A stretch of 64,000 nucleotides of DNA from Candidatus Kuenenia hertensis (GCA_021646465.1 SOET01000016.1:18781-82780); one strand, 5' to 3'; shown: positions 1 through 9,998, counted from the first letter of the stretch. Made by a program: numbers and translations. The notes: generated by a model from the letters alone, not told the origin.

Positions 1-1
1 T

Positions 2-91
2 ACTTCTCATTATAAAATTGAAGAAGGGGATGTTTTTGTTATTTTAGGGGACAAGAAGGATATTGAGGCATTTGAGAAAAAATGGAAATGA
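2..91 (+). CDS. C-terminal end of a TrkA-C (RCK_C)-like protein, partial
   Basis: The window opens inside an open frame that reads to a TGA at 89-91. The 29 visible residues include EEGDVFVILGDKKDIEAFEK, which resembles the last strands and helix of the TrkA-C/RCK_C ligand-binding domain found at the end of potassium channel and cation/proton antiporter subunits. The rest of the gene lies upstream of the window, so the full product cannot be named. The stop lies 7 bases before the preferred start of the glucan phosphorylase, so the two may be cotranscribed. The assignment rests on a short motif and is moderate. Confidence 0.5.
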   Translation, partial: TSHYKIEEGDVFVILGDKKDIEAFEKKWK

Positions 92-98
92 AGTGCAA

Positions 99-2243
99 AT
101 GAATTTCACAACAGAACTTCGTGATATAGCCAGAAATCTCTGGTGGACATGGCAGCCTGATGTTATTTCAATATTCAGGGACATTGATCCTGTTCTCTGG
201 AGGCAGGTTAACCACAACCCTGTAGCATTTCTTTCGGAAATTTCTCCGGAAACACTCGAACAACGTGCTTTGGAACTTGCGTCTGAATCTCGTATCAGTT
301 ATATATTTTATCGCCTCCGGGAATATCTGGAGCATGGTAAAAGCTGGGTCGGTATTGCTTCCAGTCCGCTGCATGCAAATCCTGTAGCATATTTTTCCGC
401 AGAATTTGGTCTTCACGAATCAATTCCCATTTATTCGGGTGGTCTGGGAATTTTGGCGGGTGATCACCTTAAGAGCGCCTCTGATCTTGGAGTTCCCCTG
501 ATAGGGATTGGACTACTCTATGCCCAGGGATACTTTAATCAATATCTGAACTCCTCCGGGTGGCAGGAAGAAAGTTATTTTGAAACAAAAATAGCTCATT
601 TACCTTTGGAATGTGTTCTGGATGCCACTGGCAAGCCTCGAATTCTATTTATAGAAACCCGTTCGAACAGGATTGCATTTCGCATGTGGCTGGCGCATGT
701 TGGACGCGCCAGGCTGCTTCTGCTTGATTCTGATGTGCAGGAAAATTCATCGTATGACAGAGCGCTGGTAGCAAGATTATATGGGGGGGATGCAAATGTG
801 AGAATACGTCAGGAAATGTTGCTTGGCATAGGAGGCATGAGGGCACTTAGCGCCCTCGGTATCAAACCTTCTGTTCTGCATCTTAACGAAGGGCACAGCA
901 CCTTTGCCATCCTTGAAATGGCCCGTCAGGAAATGGTAATCGACGAAATTGATTTCAATGAGGCATTGTATCGTGTCGGTCATCGTACAGTTTTTACTAC
1001 TCACACCCCGGTAGAGGCCGGGCATGATCGTTTCGACAGTGCGCTCATAGAGCAAATGTTAGGCCCAATGAGAGAGGCGTTTCGCATTTCTCCTCACGAG
1101 TTCATGGCTTTAGGACGTATCAATCCTGATAATGAAAATGAACACTTTTGCATGACTGTTCTCGGGTTGAAAACAGCACAAAGATCGAATGGTGTATCCG
1201 CCCTTCACGAAAAAGTTACCCGAAGAATGTGGCACGCCTTATGGAAAAACCGATCAGAAAATGAGGTTCCCATTGGCCATATCACCAACGGTGTTCATGT
1301 TGCTTCCTGGCTTTCACCGCCAATGCACCAGTTTTACGACAGATGCCTTGGCCCTGAATGGGAATCGAGGATGTCGTTGCCGGAGACGTGGACTCCTATC
1401 GGTTCAATTAATGATTCAGAACTGTGGGAGGCCATTCAAATAGCAAAAGCACGCATGATCAGTTACGTTCACCGTCAGGTTTATGCCCAGGAGACAAGGA
1501 AGGATGGTGCATCTGAACTGCTTGATATAACAATGAAACGGCTTGATCCTGAAATCCTGACGGTGGGTTTTGCCCGGCGCTTCACTACATATAAACGTGC
1601 TGATTTAATTCTCTACGACGACAGGATGCTTGAACGTTTGATAACAGATGCCAATCGTCCTATCCAGCTTATATTTTCCGGAAAGGCGCACCCAAAGGAT
1701 GATCCTGCAAAAAAACTGATACAACGGATTTACCATATGAGCAGAGATTCGCGCTTTCTCTGCCGCATCGTGTTTATTGAGGATTACAACATAAACGTTG
1801 CACGCCATTTACTCCAGGGGATTGATCTCTGGTTAAATACCCCGCGCAGACCATCGGAAGCATCCGGCAGCAGTGGCATGAAGGCGGTTTTTAACGGTAC
1901 TTTAAATTGTTCTGTTCTGGACGGTTGGTGGGCAGAGGCGTACAATGGTCACAATGGTTTTGCGATTGGCGGCGGAGGGCAACACTCAAACCCTGTGGTA
2001 CAGGACAAAAGAGATGCAGAAGACCTTTACCGGGTGTTAGAGGAAGAGGTCATCCCGCTTTATTACAATCGTGACGCATCTGGGATTCCCCGCGGATGGT
2101 TAACCAGAATTAAGGGTGCTATCCAGAGTCTTGCATGGCGTTTTAATGCGGACCGCATGGTTATGGAGTATGCACAAAAATGCTACTTACCCTGTGTGGG
2201 ATTTGGACAATTTCCCCAGGAAAATCACGTATACCGTGTATAA
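99..2243 (+). CDS. glgP: alpha-glucan (glycogen) phosphorylase
   Basis: Predicted cytoplasmic PLP enzyme releasing glucose 1-phosphate from alpha-1,4-glucan. The N-terminus (LWWTWQPD near residue 15) is the DUF3417 segment typical of the short bacterial alpha-glucan phosphorylase family (TIGR02094 type). The PLP region is visible as ASGSSGMKAVFNG, containing the expected lysine, followed by DGWWAEAY. The ATG at 99 gives 714 residues, a usual length for this family. A TTG at 63 is in frame, but it overlaps the end of the upstream gene and its Shine-Dalgarno is only 2 bases away, so I prefer 99. The convergent neighbour is a cation ATPase, with a repeat element between the two. Confidence 0.9.
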   Translation: MNFTTELRDIARNLWWTWQPDVISIFRDIDPVLWRQVNHNPVAFLSEISPETLEQRALELASESRISYIFYRLREYLEHGKSWVGIASSPLHANPVAYFSAEFGLHESIPIYSGGLGILAGDHLKSASDLGVPLIGIGLLYAQGYFNQYLNSSGWQEESYFETKIAHLPLECVLDATGKPRILFIETRSNRIAFRMWLAHVGRARLLLLDSDVQENSSYDRALVARLYGGDANVRIRQEMLLGIGGMRALSALGIKPSVLHLNEGHSTFAILEMARQEMVIDEIDFNEALYRVGHRTVFTTHTPVEAGHDRFDSALIEQMLGPMREAFRISPHEFMALGRINPDNENEHFCMTVLGLKTAQRSNGVSALHEKVTRRMWHALWKNRSENEVPIGHITNGVHVASWLSPPMHQFYDRCLGPEWESRMSLPETWTPIGSINDSELWEAIQIAKARMISYVHRQVYAQETRKDGASELLDITMKRLDPEILTVGFARRFTTYKRADLILYDDRMLERLITDANRPIQLIFSGKAHPKDDPAKKLIQRIYHMSRDSRFLCRIVFIEDYNINVARHLLQGIDLWLNTPRRPSEASGSSGMKAVFNGTLNCSVLDGWWAEAYNGHNGFAIGGGGQHSNPVVQDKRDAEDLYRVLEEEVIPLYYNRDASGIPRGWLTRIKGAIQSLAWRFNADRMVMEYAQKCYLPCVGFGQFPQENHVYRV

Positions 2244-2245
2244 CC

Positions 2246-2372
2246 AGACAAATCTGATTTTCGAATATTTACACACCCCTAAATCCCCTCTATCAAGAGG
2301 GGTCGGGGGTGTGTTTCATCAAATAAATCTATTTTTTCAAAAGACTAAATTTCGAAAATCAGATTTGCTTGA
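2246..2372. repeat. composite palindromic repeat between convergent genes (families C and B)
   Basis: Perfect 17-bp inverted arms lie at 2249-2265 (CAAATCTGATTTTCGAA) and 2351-2367. They enclose a second hairpin at about 2270-2312 built from CCTAAATCCCC / GGGGTCGGGGGTGTG. Related sequence occurs at 44781-44811 and 62820-62883. The element fills the whole space between the convergent glucan phosphorylase and ATPase genes and could act as a bidirectional terminator. Its right edge (TTGACTATA) supplies the TAG stop of the ATPase. Confidence 0.7.
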
Positions 2373-5111
2373 CTATACACTGTCGTTCTTATTTCCCTTC
2401 GATTTTCGTTTCTTATTTTTGAGTAATAATTTTTCAAGTTCAACGAGAATAAACACTGAAGACGCAATCAGAACGCTGTACATCCAATCTTTCCAGGTAA
2501 TGGAAATGGTTTCAAAAATATGTTGCATTGGTGAGGTATAGGTAAATAAGAGTTGAATACCTACTGTTATTGCCACAGCAATGAGGACATATCGGTTGCC
2601 GAACAACCCTTTTACACTTAAAACAGACCTCTTCAAATAACGGGTATTGAAAAGATAAAAAACTTCAAACAATACAAGGGTATTTACCGCTACCGTTCTT
2701 GACTCTTCAATGGAAACACTATGCAGGCGATCCCATAAAAAGTAACCAAAAGTACCAAGAACGATAATGAAAGAAACAAAAAAAATTCTCCACATCAGGA
2801 AAAGAGAAAGAATCGGTTCTCCAGGATTCCGCGGCGGTTTATTCATCGTTCCGTATTCAGGTTGCTCAAACGCCAGCGACAAGGCAAGGGTAACAGCAGT
2901 AATCATATTGACCCAGAGGATTTGAATGGGGGTGATCGGCAACATTTGACCGGAGAGAATAGCAATGATAATCATCCCTGCTTCACCAATATTGGTGGGC
3001 AATATAAACATAATGGATTTTTTTATATTATCATAGACCCTCCTGCCTTCTTCAACGGCGCTGACGATGGATGAGAAACTATCATCCGTTAAAACCATCT
3101 CTGACGCCTCTTTCGATACCTCGGTACCTTTAATGCCCATGGCAACACCAATATCCGCCCGTTTTAACGCGGGTGCGTCATTCACCCCGTCTCCCGTCAT
3201 TGCCACTACCTCGCCATTCCGTTGTAACGCTTGTACCAGTCGCAACTTGTGCTCAGGGCTAACACGTGCAAATATATCTACTTTTTTTACCTTAAAACTT
3301 AATTCTTCATCCGTAAGAGATTCCAGTTCCTTTCCGGTCAGCACTGTATTACCATCACCGATACCAAGTTGTGCGCCTATAACCAGTGCTGTAAGAGCAT
3401 GGTCACCGGTAATCATTTTCACCCCGATGCCTGCACTTTGGCATTGTCGTACCGCCGCCATCGCATCTTCACGGGGAGGATCAATTATGCCAAAAAATCC
3501 AAGTAATGTCATACCTTCTTCTACATCAGCAAAATTGAGCTGTTGTTTATCTTCTTTCACATTTTTATATGCCACGGCAATCACCCGTTGTCCCCTGTTT
3601 GCAATCTCCTGAATTTTATCCTGCCAATAAGAAATGTTTATGGTTGTTTCTTTGTCATAACATCGCTGATAAGTACAAAGGTCCAACACCCGTTCGGGAG
3701 CGCCTTTCAAATAGATAAACCGGTGACCGGCATGATTGTGATGTAACGTTGCCATAAAACGATGCTCTGATTCAAACGGAATGGTATCGATACGCGGTAA
3801 ATTTTCATTTTCAAATGATGGTTCTAATCCGGCTTTTTTTGCTAAGGTAACTAATGCACCTTCGGTAGGGTCTCCCTGCATGCACCATTTCCCTTCAACA
3901 TTGGTCAGCGACGCATCGTTACAGAGAAGGGCTGCACGCGCCATTTCTGCAATTTCAGGAAGCTCTGATAAAGGAGTTTCTTTGTTATCCAGGGAAAAAC
4001 TACCATGAGGGTCATATCCAACCCCACTGACATCAAAGGAGTTTTTTGCAGTAACAACCGTCCGGACAGTCATCTCATTGCGTGTTAATGTGCCTGTTTT
4101 GTCAGAACAGATAACCGTCACGGAACCAAGGGTTTCCACTGCCGGAAGACGTCGTATAATGGCCTTCCTTCCCGCCATCGCCTGGACGCCAATTGCCAGA
4201 GTTATGGAAATAATTGCGGGTAACCCCTCAGGAATTGCAGCAACAAAGAGACCAACGCTTGCAAGGAACATATCAACAAAGGAATAATTTCGTACAAACA
4301 TGCCAAAAAGAAACGTTACGACAGCTATGGAAACAATTGCCACCGTCAATTGGCGTCCAAATTCAGACATCTGTTTGAGCAACCGGGTTGTTAATGGCGG
4401 AACCTTTGCAAGCATTGAACTGATTCTCCCGATCTCCGTATTGTCGCCAGTGCCAATAACAACACCCTGGCCTTGGCCATAGGTTACAAAAGTACCGGAA
4501 AATGCCAGGCAGGTCCTGTCACCCACAGTCTTATCTTGATCCACAGGCAATACTGTCTTTTCCACCGGGACGGATTCCCCGGTGAGCGCAGATTCATCAA
4601 TGTGCAATTCCCTGACCCTGAATAAACGAATATCAGCAGGTACCTTATCCCCGGATTGAAGAAACACGATGTCACCCGGCACAACGCGTTCTGCAGCCAA
4701 CATGGTACGTTTTTTGTCTCTCACGACAGATGCCTGGTGAGAAAGTATACCCCGAATGGCATCCAGTGCCTTTTCCGCCTTACCTTCCTGTATGAATCCG
4801 ATGAGTGAGTTTAGGATAACAACGCCAAGGATAATACCGGCATCAAACCAATGACTGAGCAGTGCCGTAATGAGTGCAGAACCAAGAAGTACATAGATGA
4901 GTACATTGTTTATCTGTGCAAAAAGCCGTGAAATAAAACTCCTTTTTCTGGGAGGGGTAGGCCTGTTCTGCCCATACTGTTCCAGACGCTGTTCTGCATC
5001 TGCCTGGGCCAACCCTTCAGGTTTACTTTCAATTTTTGAAAATACGGTCTCGATATCCATAGCATGCCAATGACTGCTACTCACGGTATCGATTTGCCTT
5101 ATATCATCCAT
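2373..5111 (-). CDS. P-type cation-transporting ATPase (P2 class)
   Basis: Inner-membrane ATP-driven cation pump of 912 aa. Visible in order: N-terminal cation ATPase domain; TGES motif (ALTGESVPVEK); M4 motif AAIPEGLP typical of type II pumps; phosphorylation site ICSDKTGTLTRN; hinge TGDGVNDAPALKRAD; and a C-terminal block of membrane helices. The M6 segment reads WVNMITAVTLALSLAFE. The acidic residue that follows the Asn-x-x-Thr motif in SERCA-type Ca2+ pumps is alanine here, so calcium specificity should not be assumed. I chose the ATG at 5111 because GGAGG stands 8 bases upstream; an upstream in-frame ATG at 5216 lacks this. The final TAG is provided by the adjacent repeat. Confidence 0.88.
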   Translation of the reverse strand: MDDIRQIDTVSSSHWHAMDIETVFSKIESKPEGLAQADAEQRLEQYGQNRPTPPRKRSFISRLFAQINNVLIYVLLGSALITALLSHWFDAGIILGVVILNSLIGFIQEGKAEKALDAIRGILSHQASVVRDKKRTMLAAERVVPGDIVFLQSGDKVPADIRLFRVRELHIDESALTGESVPVEKTVLPVDQDKTVGDRTCLAFSGTFVTYGQGQGVVIGTGDNTEIGRISSMLAKVPPLTTRLLKQMSEFGRQLTVAIVSIAVVTFLFGMFVRNYSFVDMFLASVGLFVAAIPEGLPAIISITLAIGVQAMAGRKAIIRRLPAVETLGSVTVICSDKTGTLTRNEMTVRTVVTAKNSFDVSGVGYDPHGSFSLDNKETPLSELPEIAEMARAALLCNDASLTNVEGKWCMQGDPTEGALVTLAKKAGLEPSFENENLPRIDTIPFESEHRFMATLHHNHAGHRFIYLKGAPERVLDLCTYQRCYDKETTINISYWQDKIQEIANRGQRVIAVAYKNVKEDKQQLNFADVEEGMTLLGFFGIIDPPREDAMAAVRQCQSAGIGVKMITGDHALTALVIGAQLGIGDGNTVLTGKELESLTDEELSFKVKKVDIFARVSPEHKLRLVQALQRNGEVVAMTGDGVNDAPALKRADIGVAMGIKGTEVSKEASEMVLTDDSFSSIVSAVEEGRRVYDNIKKSIMFILPTNIGEAGMIIIAILSGQMLPITPIQILWVNMITAVTLALSLAFEQPEYGTMNKPPRNPGEPILSLFLMWRIFFVSFIIVLGTFGYFLWDRLHSVSIEESRTVAVNTLVLFEVFYLFNTRYLKRSVLSVKGLFGNRYVLIAVAITVGIQLLFTYTSPMQHIFETISITWKDWMYSVLIASSVFILVELEKLLLKNKKRKSKGNKNDSV

Positions 5112-5324
5112 AGGAAATACCTCCGGGAATCCATATGGCAGGAGACTGATTATCAGCAAGCGATAATAACAACCCATAATAATTTCCCTTCTTTCTTTAT
5201 GATGATTATTCTTCATAAAGAAAGAGTATATGGTATAATGGTTTTTTTCTGTTTTAACAAGGGAAAAATATCTGCAAATTCCTGAAATGCACTTTTTTTA
5301 CTTTAGGTTAAAAAAACAAAAAAT
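5112..5324. promoter_or_regulatory. divergent intergenic region between ATPase and gapN-like gene
   Basis: A 213-bp AT-rich spacer separates the divergently transcribed ATPase and aldehyde dehydrogenase genes, so promoters for both must lie here. No operator palindrome stands out. The upstream in-frame extension of the ATPase runs through part of it but is not favoured. Confidence 0.4.
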
Positions 5325-6950
5325 ATGAAAATCGACCCTACAATAACACACATATTCCCAAAGGAAAATGAGATTCCGGAAACGTATCTCCTGAATACCC
5401 CCATTGAACAGAAAGAATACCTGTGCAACGGAAACATGCTTGTGTGGAATGGCCCGGTGCAACCTGTTTATTCCCCTGTTTGTATAGAAACATCTTCAGG
5501 ATTGAAAAAACGGTACATTGGTAGTTATCCGCTGTTGACAGAGCATGAATCTATTGAAGCGTTACATGCAGCCTGCAATGCATACGATTATGGAAGGGGA
5601 AAATGGCCTACCCTTTCGGTCGAAGAGAGAATTCGGTATCTTGAAGAATTTATGTTCAGGATGAAAGAGTCGAGAAATCAAATTGTAACACTTCTGATGT
5701 GGGAAATTTGTAAGAGCCTGGCCGATTCTGAAAAAGAATTCGACAGAACAATGGATTATATGAGAGGTACGATTGATGCGTTAAAGGATTTAGATCGTAT
5801 TTCTTCCCGGTTTATTATCGAGCAAGGTGTCATTGGTCAGATTCGGCGCGCTCCTTTGGGTGTGGTCCTGTGTATGGGACCTTACAATTATCCGCTGAAT
5901 GAGACATTCACTACCCTTATACCTGCATTGATTATGGGAAATACTGTTATTTTCAAGCCCCCAAAATTGGGGGTGCTCCTTCATAAACCCCTTCTTGATG
6001 CCTTCCGGCAATCATTTCCGCCGGGAGTAGTGAATACGGTATATGGTGAAGGTCAGAAGGTCATAAAACCAATTCTTTCTTCCGGAAAGGTGGATGTACT
6101 TGCCTTTATCGGTTCAAGCCGTGTAGCCACAATACTCAAGCAGCAACATCCGAAACCCTATCGCCTTCGTTGCGTGCTTGGTCTTGAGGCCAAAAACCCC
6201 GGGATAATTCTTCAGGACGCAGATCTTGATCTTGCGATAAAAGAATGTATCCTCGGGACTCTGTCGTTTAACGGTCAACGCTGCACCGCATTAAAGATAC
6301 TGTTCGTCCATAAAGATATCATAACCACTTTTCTGGGAAAGTTTTGCAATGCCATAAAAGAATTGCGATATGGTATGCCGTGGGAAGGAGGCGTGCAATT
6401 AACGCCGCTTGCGGAACCGGAGAAGACACAATACCTCACGGAGTTAATTGAAGACGCGAAACGTCATGGGGCAGAGGTTGTTAATGATAACGGAGGTGCG
6501 GTGAATCAAACATTTATTTACCCGGCCGTGATCTATCCCGTTACAGATAAAATGCGCTTGTATTGGGAAGAACAGTTTGGTCCGGTTATACCTGTCTGTC
6601 CCTTTGAAACCATTCATGAACCACTGCGTTTTATTTTCGAATCTCATTACGGTCAACAGGTAAGTATTCTCGGAAATAATCCTGAATTAATCGCCGATCT
6701 TATAGACCCTTTGGTCAATCAGGTATGCAGGGTAAACATCAACAGTCAATGCCAACGCGGACCAGATGTATTCCCTTTCACAGGAAGAAAGGATTCTGCT
6801 GAAGGAACTCTTTCTGTGTCAGATGCACTTCGGGTATTCTCAATAAGGACACTTGTTGCAGCAAAAGATACAGATGTCAATAAAAGGATCATTTCAACAA
6901 TTATACGAGAAAGAACCTCAAAATTTCTTTCTACAGATTTTATTTTTTAA
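5325..6950 (+). CDS. gapN: NADP-dependent glyceraldehyde-3-phosphate dehydrogenase-like aldehyde dehydrogenase
   Basis: Soluble aldehyde dehydrogenase superfamily enzyme of 541 aa that most resembles non-phosphorylating GapN, which oxidises glyceraldehyde 3-phosphate directly to 3-phosphoglycerate. Visible motifs are the Rossmann and active-site elements MGPYNYPLNETFTTLIPAL, IGSSRVA, the general-base glutamate in LGLEAKNPGI, and the catalytic cysteine in FNGQRCTALK. The N-terminus of about 50 residues before the ALDH core is typical of the plant-like GapN group. Start ATG 5325. It stands alone between the divergent ATPase and a DUF2062 gene 17 bp downstream. Substrate assignment is by family resemblance only. 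Confidence 0.75.
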   Translation: MKIDPTITHIFPKENEIPETYLLNTPIEQKEYLCNGNMLVWNGPVQPVYSPVCIETSSGLKKRYIGSYPLLTEHESIEALHAACNAYDYGRGKWPTLSVEERIRYLEEFMFRMKESRNQIVTLLMWEICKSLADSEKEFDRTMDYMRGTIDALKDLDRISSRFIIEQGVIGQIRRAPLGVVLCMGPYNYPLNETFTTLIPALIMGNTVIFKPPKLGVLLHKPLLDAFRQSFPPGVVNTVYGEGQKVIKPILSSGKVDVLAFIGSSRVATILKQQHPKPYRLRCVLGLEAKNPGIILQDADLDLAIKECILGTLSFNGQRCTALKILFVHKDIITTFLGKFCNAIKELRYGMPWEGGVQLTPLAEPEKTQYLTELIEDAKRHGAEVVNDNGGAVNQTFIYPAVIYPVTDKMRLYWEEQFGPVIPVCPFETIHEPLRFIFESHYGQQVSILGNNPELIADLIDPLVNQVCRVNINSQCQRGPDVFPFTGRKDSAEGTLSVSDALRVFSIRTLVAAKDTDVNKRIISTIIRERTSKFLSTDFIF

Positions 6951-6967
6951 AAGTGGTACCATAAATA

Positions 6968-7507
6968 GTGTACTTTTCTATAAACAAAAAATATACTCCA
7001 AAACGTATTCGCCAGAAAATACTGATATATCTCCGCAGGCTGATCAGATTACGCAGTACGCCAAGGGCAATCGCCCTTGGCGTTGCGATTGGTATATTTG
7101 TTGCCTTTACGCCAACAATTGGAATACAGATTTTATTAGCGGCTTTTTTCTCGTCGGTTTTAAATGCAAACCAGCCTGTGGCTATTATCTTTGTATGGAC
7201 CACAAACCCTTTAACCTTTCCGTTTATTTATGGATTTACCTACTGGGTTGGCAATTTTTTTTGGAACGGCCCGCCGCTTTTAAAGGTAAGAGGGATTTTA
7301 ATGAAAACCGACCATGCACTGGAAAAAGAGGATGTATGGGAGTTCTATGACAGATTAAAAACTATCATTTATCTTTGGAGAGATATTTTTATTCCCCTCA
7401 CAATCGGTGGAATAATTGCAGGCATCATTGCAGGAAGCATTGCATATATAATTGTATTACAGATAATTGTACGCTATAAAAAACATTATCAAATCAGAAA
7501 ACAATGA
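6968..7507 (+). CDS. DUF2062 family membrane protein
   Basis: Small inner-membrane protein of 179 aa. The core TPRAIALGVAIGIFVAFTPT followed by IG and the WTTNPLTFPFIYGF segment are characteristic of DUF2062, whose members often sit with lipid or envelope glycosylation genes; their function is unknown. Three or four hydrophobic segments are visible, the last near residues 145-165. The start is GTG at 6968, with no convincing alternative. The stop overlaps the next gene's ATG by 4 bases (ATGA), implying translational coupling with the metallo-hydrolase. Confidence 0.8.
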   Translation: MYFSINKKYTPKRIRQKILIYLRRLIRLRSTPRAIALGVAIGIFVAFTPTIGIQILLAAFFSSVLNANQPVAIIFVWTTNPLTFPFIYGFTYWVGNFFWNGPPLLKVRGILMKTDHALEKEDVWEFYDRLKTIIYLWRDIFIPLTIGGIIAGIIAGSIAYIIVLQIIVRYKKHYQIRKQ

Positions 7508-8898
7508 AAATTACTTTTATCGGCGCAGCAAGAATGGTTACCGGCTCTTGTTTTTACCTTCAGACGAGAGCAATAAATTTACTCATTGATTGCGGCTTTT
7601 TTCAGGGGACAAAAGAGAATGAAGACAGAAATTCCGACCCGTTTCCCTTCAATCCTTCTGATATACAATACCTCTTGTTAACTCACGCACACCTTGATCA
7701 TTCAGGGCTTATTCCAAAACTGGTAAAGGATGGTTTTAAAGGAAAAATCCTTACCACAAACGCAACGGTGGAATTGTGCCGTATCATGCTTCTGGATTCG
7801 GCTTACATACAAGAACGCGATGCGGAGTGGGATAATAAGAAACGGCTCAGGGCAGGAAAACCCTTATTAAAACCCCTTTATACGGTAGAAGACGCTAACG
7901 ATAGCCTTGCTTATTTTCAGGGAATAGAATACGACCAGATAGTAGAAATTGTGGACGGAATAAAGGTAAGATTTCAGGATTCCGGCCACATTTTAGGGTC
8001 TGCGATCGTTGAATTATGGGTAAAGGAAGATGATACCGGAGAAAAAAAACTTGTCTTTTCCGGCGATCTTGGGCAAAAAAACCTCCCCATTGTAAATGAC
8101 CCGACACTTATAGAAGAGGGGGATTACATATTCATAGAGTCTACATATGCCAATCGAAGACACAAAGGCATAAGCGAAACAATAGAAGAATTCAGACAAG
8201 CAGTAACAGAATCATTAAAAAGGGGAGGAAATACCATCATTCCCGCCTTTGCCGTTGGAAGAACGCAAAACATTCTCTACCTTTTAAAACAATTATCTGC
8301 TGAGGGGAAATTAAATCATCTCCAGGTTTTCGTTGACAGCCCTATGGCAATACAAGCTACCAGGATTACGTTAAATCACCCGGAATACCTGGACGAAGAA
8401 ACCCTTGCACTTATCAGAGAAGGGAAATTTTCCGGAAGCAATCTTTCGTTAAAGTATACAGAGGCTGTAGAAGAATCAATGAAATTGAATGAGATAAAAC
8501 ATGGGGCAATTATTATTTCCGCGAGTGGTATGTGTAATGCCGGCAGAATTCGCCACCATTTAAAACACAATTTATGGCGCCCGGAATGCAGCATTATCTT
8601 TGTGGGATATCAGGCCTATGGCACGCTGGGAAGAAGGATTATAGAAGGCGCCAGTATGGTAAAACTTTTTGGTGAGGAAATTGCCGTGAAGGCGAAAATT
8701 TATACGATAGGAGGTCTTTCTGCCCACGCGGACCAGGAAGGGCTATTGAACTGGCTTAATAAATTTAAAAGAAAACCCCGTCGTATTTTCGTGATTCATG
8801 GTGAAGAAGAAACGGCGCTTGGCTTTGTTAACAGCATCAAGAAACAGCTAAACATCGATACTTACGCCCCTCTTCGCATGGAAGTCATTAAAATATAA
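7504..8898 (+). CDS. beta-CASP metallo-beta-lactamase-fold RNase-like hydrolase
   Basis: A 464-aa cytoplasmic zinc-dependent nuclease-like protein of the CPSF73/YSH1-like bacterial group. Metallo-beta-lactamase motifs are HAHLDHSG (about residue 60), DSGHILGSA and FSGDLG. Beta-CASP motifs follow: IFIESTYANR, SASGMCNAGRIRHH and the C-terminal SAHADQ histidine. All metal ligands appear present, so the enzyme should be active on RNA or another phosphodiester. It overlaps the DUF2062 gene by 4 bp. Homologues are usually annotated as exonucleases of the beta-CASP fold; the target is unknown. Confidence 0.88.
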   Translation: MKITFIGAARMVTGSCFYLQTRAINLLIDCGFFQGTKENEDRNSDPFPFNPSDIQYLLLTHAHLDHSGLIPKLVKDGFKGKILTTNATVELCRIMLLDSAYIQERDAEWDNKKRLRAGKPLLKPLYTVEDANDSLAYFQGIEYDQIVEIVDGIKVRFQDSGHILGSAIVELWVKEDDTGEKKLVFSGDLGQKNLPIVNDPTLIEEGDYIFIESTYANRRHKGISETIEEFRQAVTESLKRGGNTIIPAFAVGRTQNILYLLKQLSAEGKLNHLQVFVDSPMAIQATRITLNHPEYLDEETLALIREGKFSGSNLSLKYTEAVEESMKLNEIKHGAIIISASGMCNAGRIRHHLKHNLWRPECSIIFVGYQAYGTLGRRIIEGASMVKLFGEEIAVKAKIYTIGGLSAHADQEGLLNWLNKFKRKPRRIFVIHGEEETALGFVNSIKKQLNIDTYAPLRMEVIKI

Positions 8899-8920
8899 AC
8901 CGTGAAAGGAGGATAGTTTC

Positions 8921-9985
8921 ATGCCCAGATTATTTAAAATCCGATCGAAAAAAGCCGGCCTTCCCCCGGGTTCTCTTGTTCATATTGGTGAAAAAAAATT
9001 AGAGAAGGTTAAAATTTCTGCTATCGAATACAGTGAAATGTACTGTCATGAACGGGAAGTATCAAACATCGGAGAATGTTTTCCCATAAAAAATGATCAA
9101 ACGACGACATGGATTACTATTTGCGGAATCCATAATGTTGAAAACATTGAAAATGTTGGAAAATTTGCAAATATACATCCGTTATTGCTGGAAGATATAA
9201 TGAATACTGATCATCGTCCCAAAATTGAGGACTTTGAAGACTATATATTTATCGTTTTGAAATTACTCACTTTTAACGAAACCGATAAGCGGATTGAAGC
9301 AGAGCAAATAAGTTTAATCCTGGGGAAGAATTATGTTATTTCCTTTCAGGAAAAGGAAAGCGACGTTTTTAATCCGGTAAGAGAAAGGATTAAAAACGGC
9401 AAGGGCCGCGTAAAGAAGATGGGCGCCGACTATCTGGCATATACCCTGCTTGATGCTATTGTAGACGGATACTTTGTTGTCCTGGAAAAACAGGGGGAAT
9501 ACATTGAGGCAATAGAAGAAGAATTAATTACAAACCCTTCCATAGAAACGCTGAAAAAGATCCACACGGTCAGGAGCGAGATGCTGTTGCTGCGCAAATC
9601 TGTCTGGCCCCTGCGGGATGTAGTTAACATGATGCGTAAAGGAGAATTTCCTCTAGTACGAAGCATTATTCACGTTTATCTGAGAGATGTGTATGATCAT
9701 ACTATTCATATAATGGATACCATTGAAACGTTTCGCGACATGGCAACCGGAATGCTTGATATTTATCTTTCAAGCGTAAGTAACAAGATGAATGAGGTAA
9801 TGAAGGTATTAACTCTTATTGCTACGATATTCATACCTCTTACCTTTATTTCCGGTATTTACGGAATGAATTTTAAGTATCTTCCCGAATTAGACTGGCG
9901 CTGGGGCTATTTTGCTGTCTTAACCGGAATGGGCATTATGGGAATATCGATGGTTGTTTATTTCCGGAAGAAAAAATGGATATGA
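8921..9985 (+). CDS. corA: CorA-type magnesium/cobalt transporter
   Basis: Homopentameric inner-membrane Mg2+ channel of 354 aa. A long cytoplasmic domain with helical stretches is followed by two C-terminal transmembrane helices. The signature Gly-Met-Asn is visible in SGIYGMNFKYLPELDWRWGY, and the protein ends in a basic cluster (FRKKKWI) as is usual. The ribosome binding site GAAAGGAGG precedes ATG 8921. It ends only 13 bp from the end of the convergent MscS gene, with no obvious terminator between them. Confidence 0.92.
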   Translation: MPRLFKIRSKKAGLPPGSLVHIGEKKLEKVKISAIEYSEMYCHEREVSNIGECFPIKNDQTTTWITICGIHNVENIENVGKFANIHPLLLEDIMNTDHRPKIEDFEDYIFIVLKLLTFNETDKRIEAEQISLILGKNYVISFQEKESDVFNPVRERIKNGKGRVKKMGADYLAYTLLDAIVDGYFVVLEKQGEYIEAIEEELITNPSIETLKKIHTVRSEMLLLRKSVWPLRDVVNMMRKGEFPLVRSIIHVYLRDVYDHTIHIMDTIETFRDMATGMLDIYLSSVSNKMNEVMKVLTLIATIFIPLTFISGIYGMNFKYLPELDWRWGYFAVLTGMGIMGISMVVYFRKKKWI

Positions 9986-9998
9986 ATTGAATATATAG

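Noticed and set aside
2116..2541. A 141-aa plus-strand ORF running out of glgP
   Set aside because: It reads the end of glgP in another frame, then a repeat element and the antisense of the ATPase gene.
7062..7085. A strong GC palindrome (CGCCAAGGGCAATCGCCCTTGGCG)
   Set aside because: It lies within the DUF2062 coding sequence, over the conserved IALGVAIG region, and is explained by codon choice.
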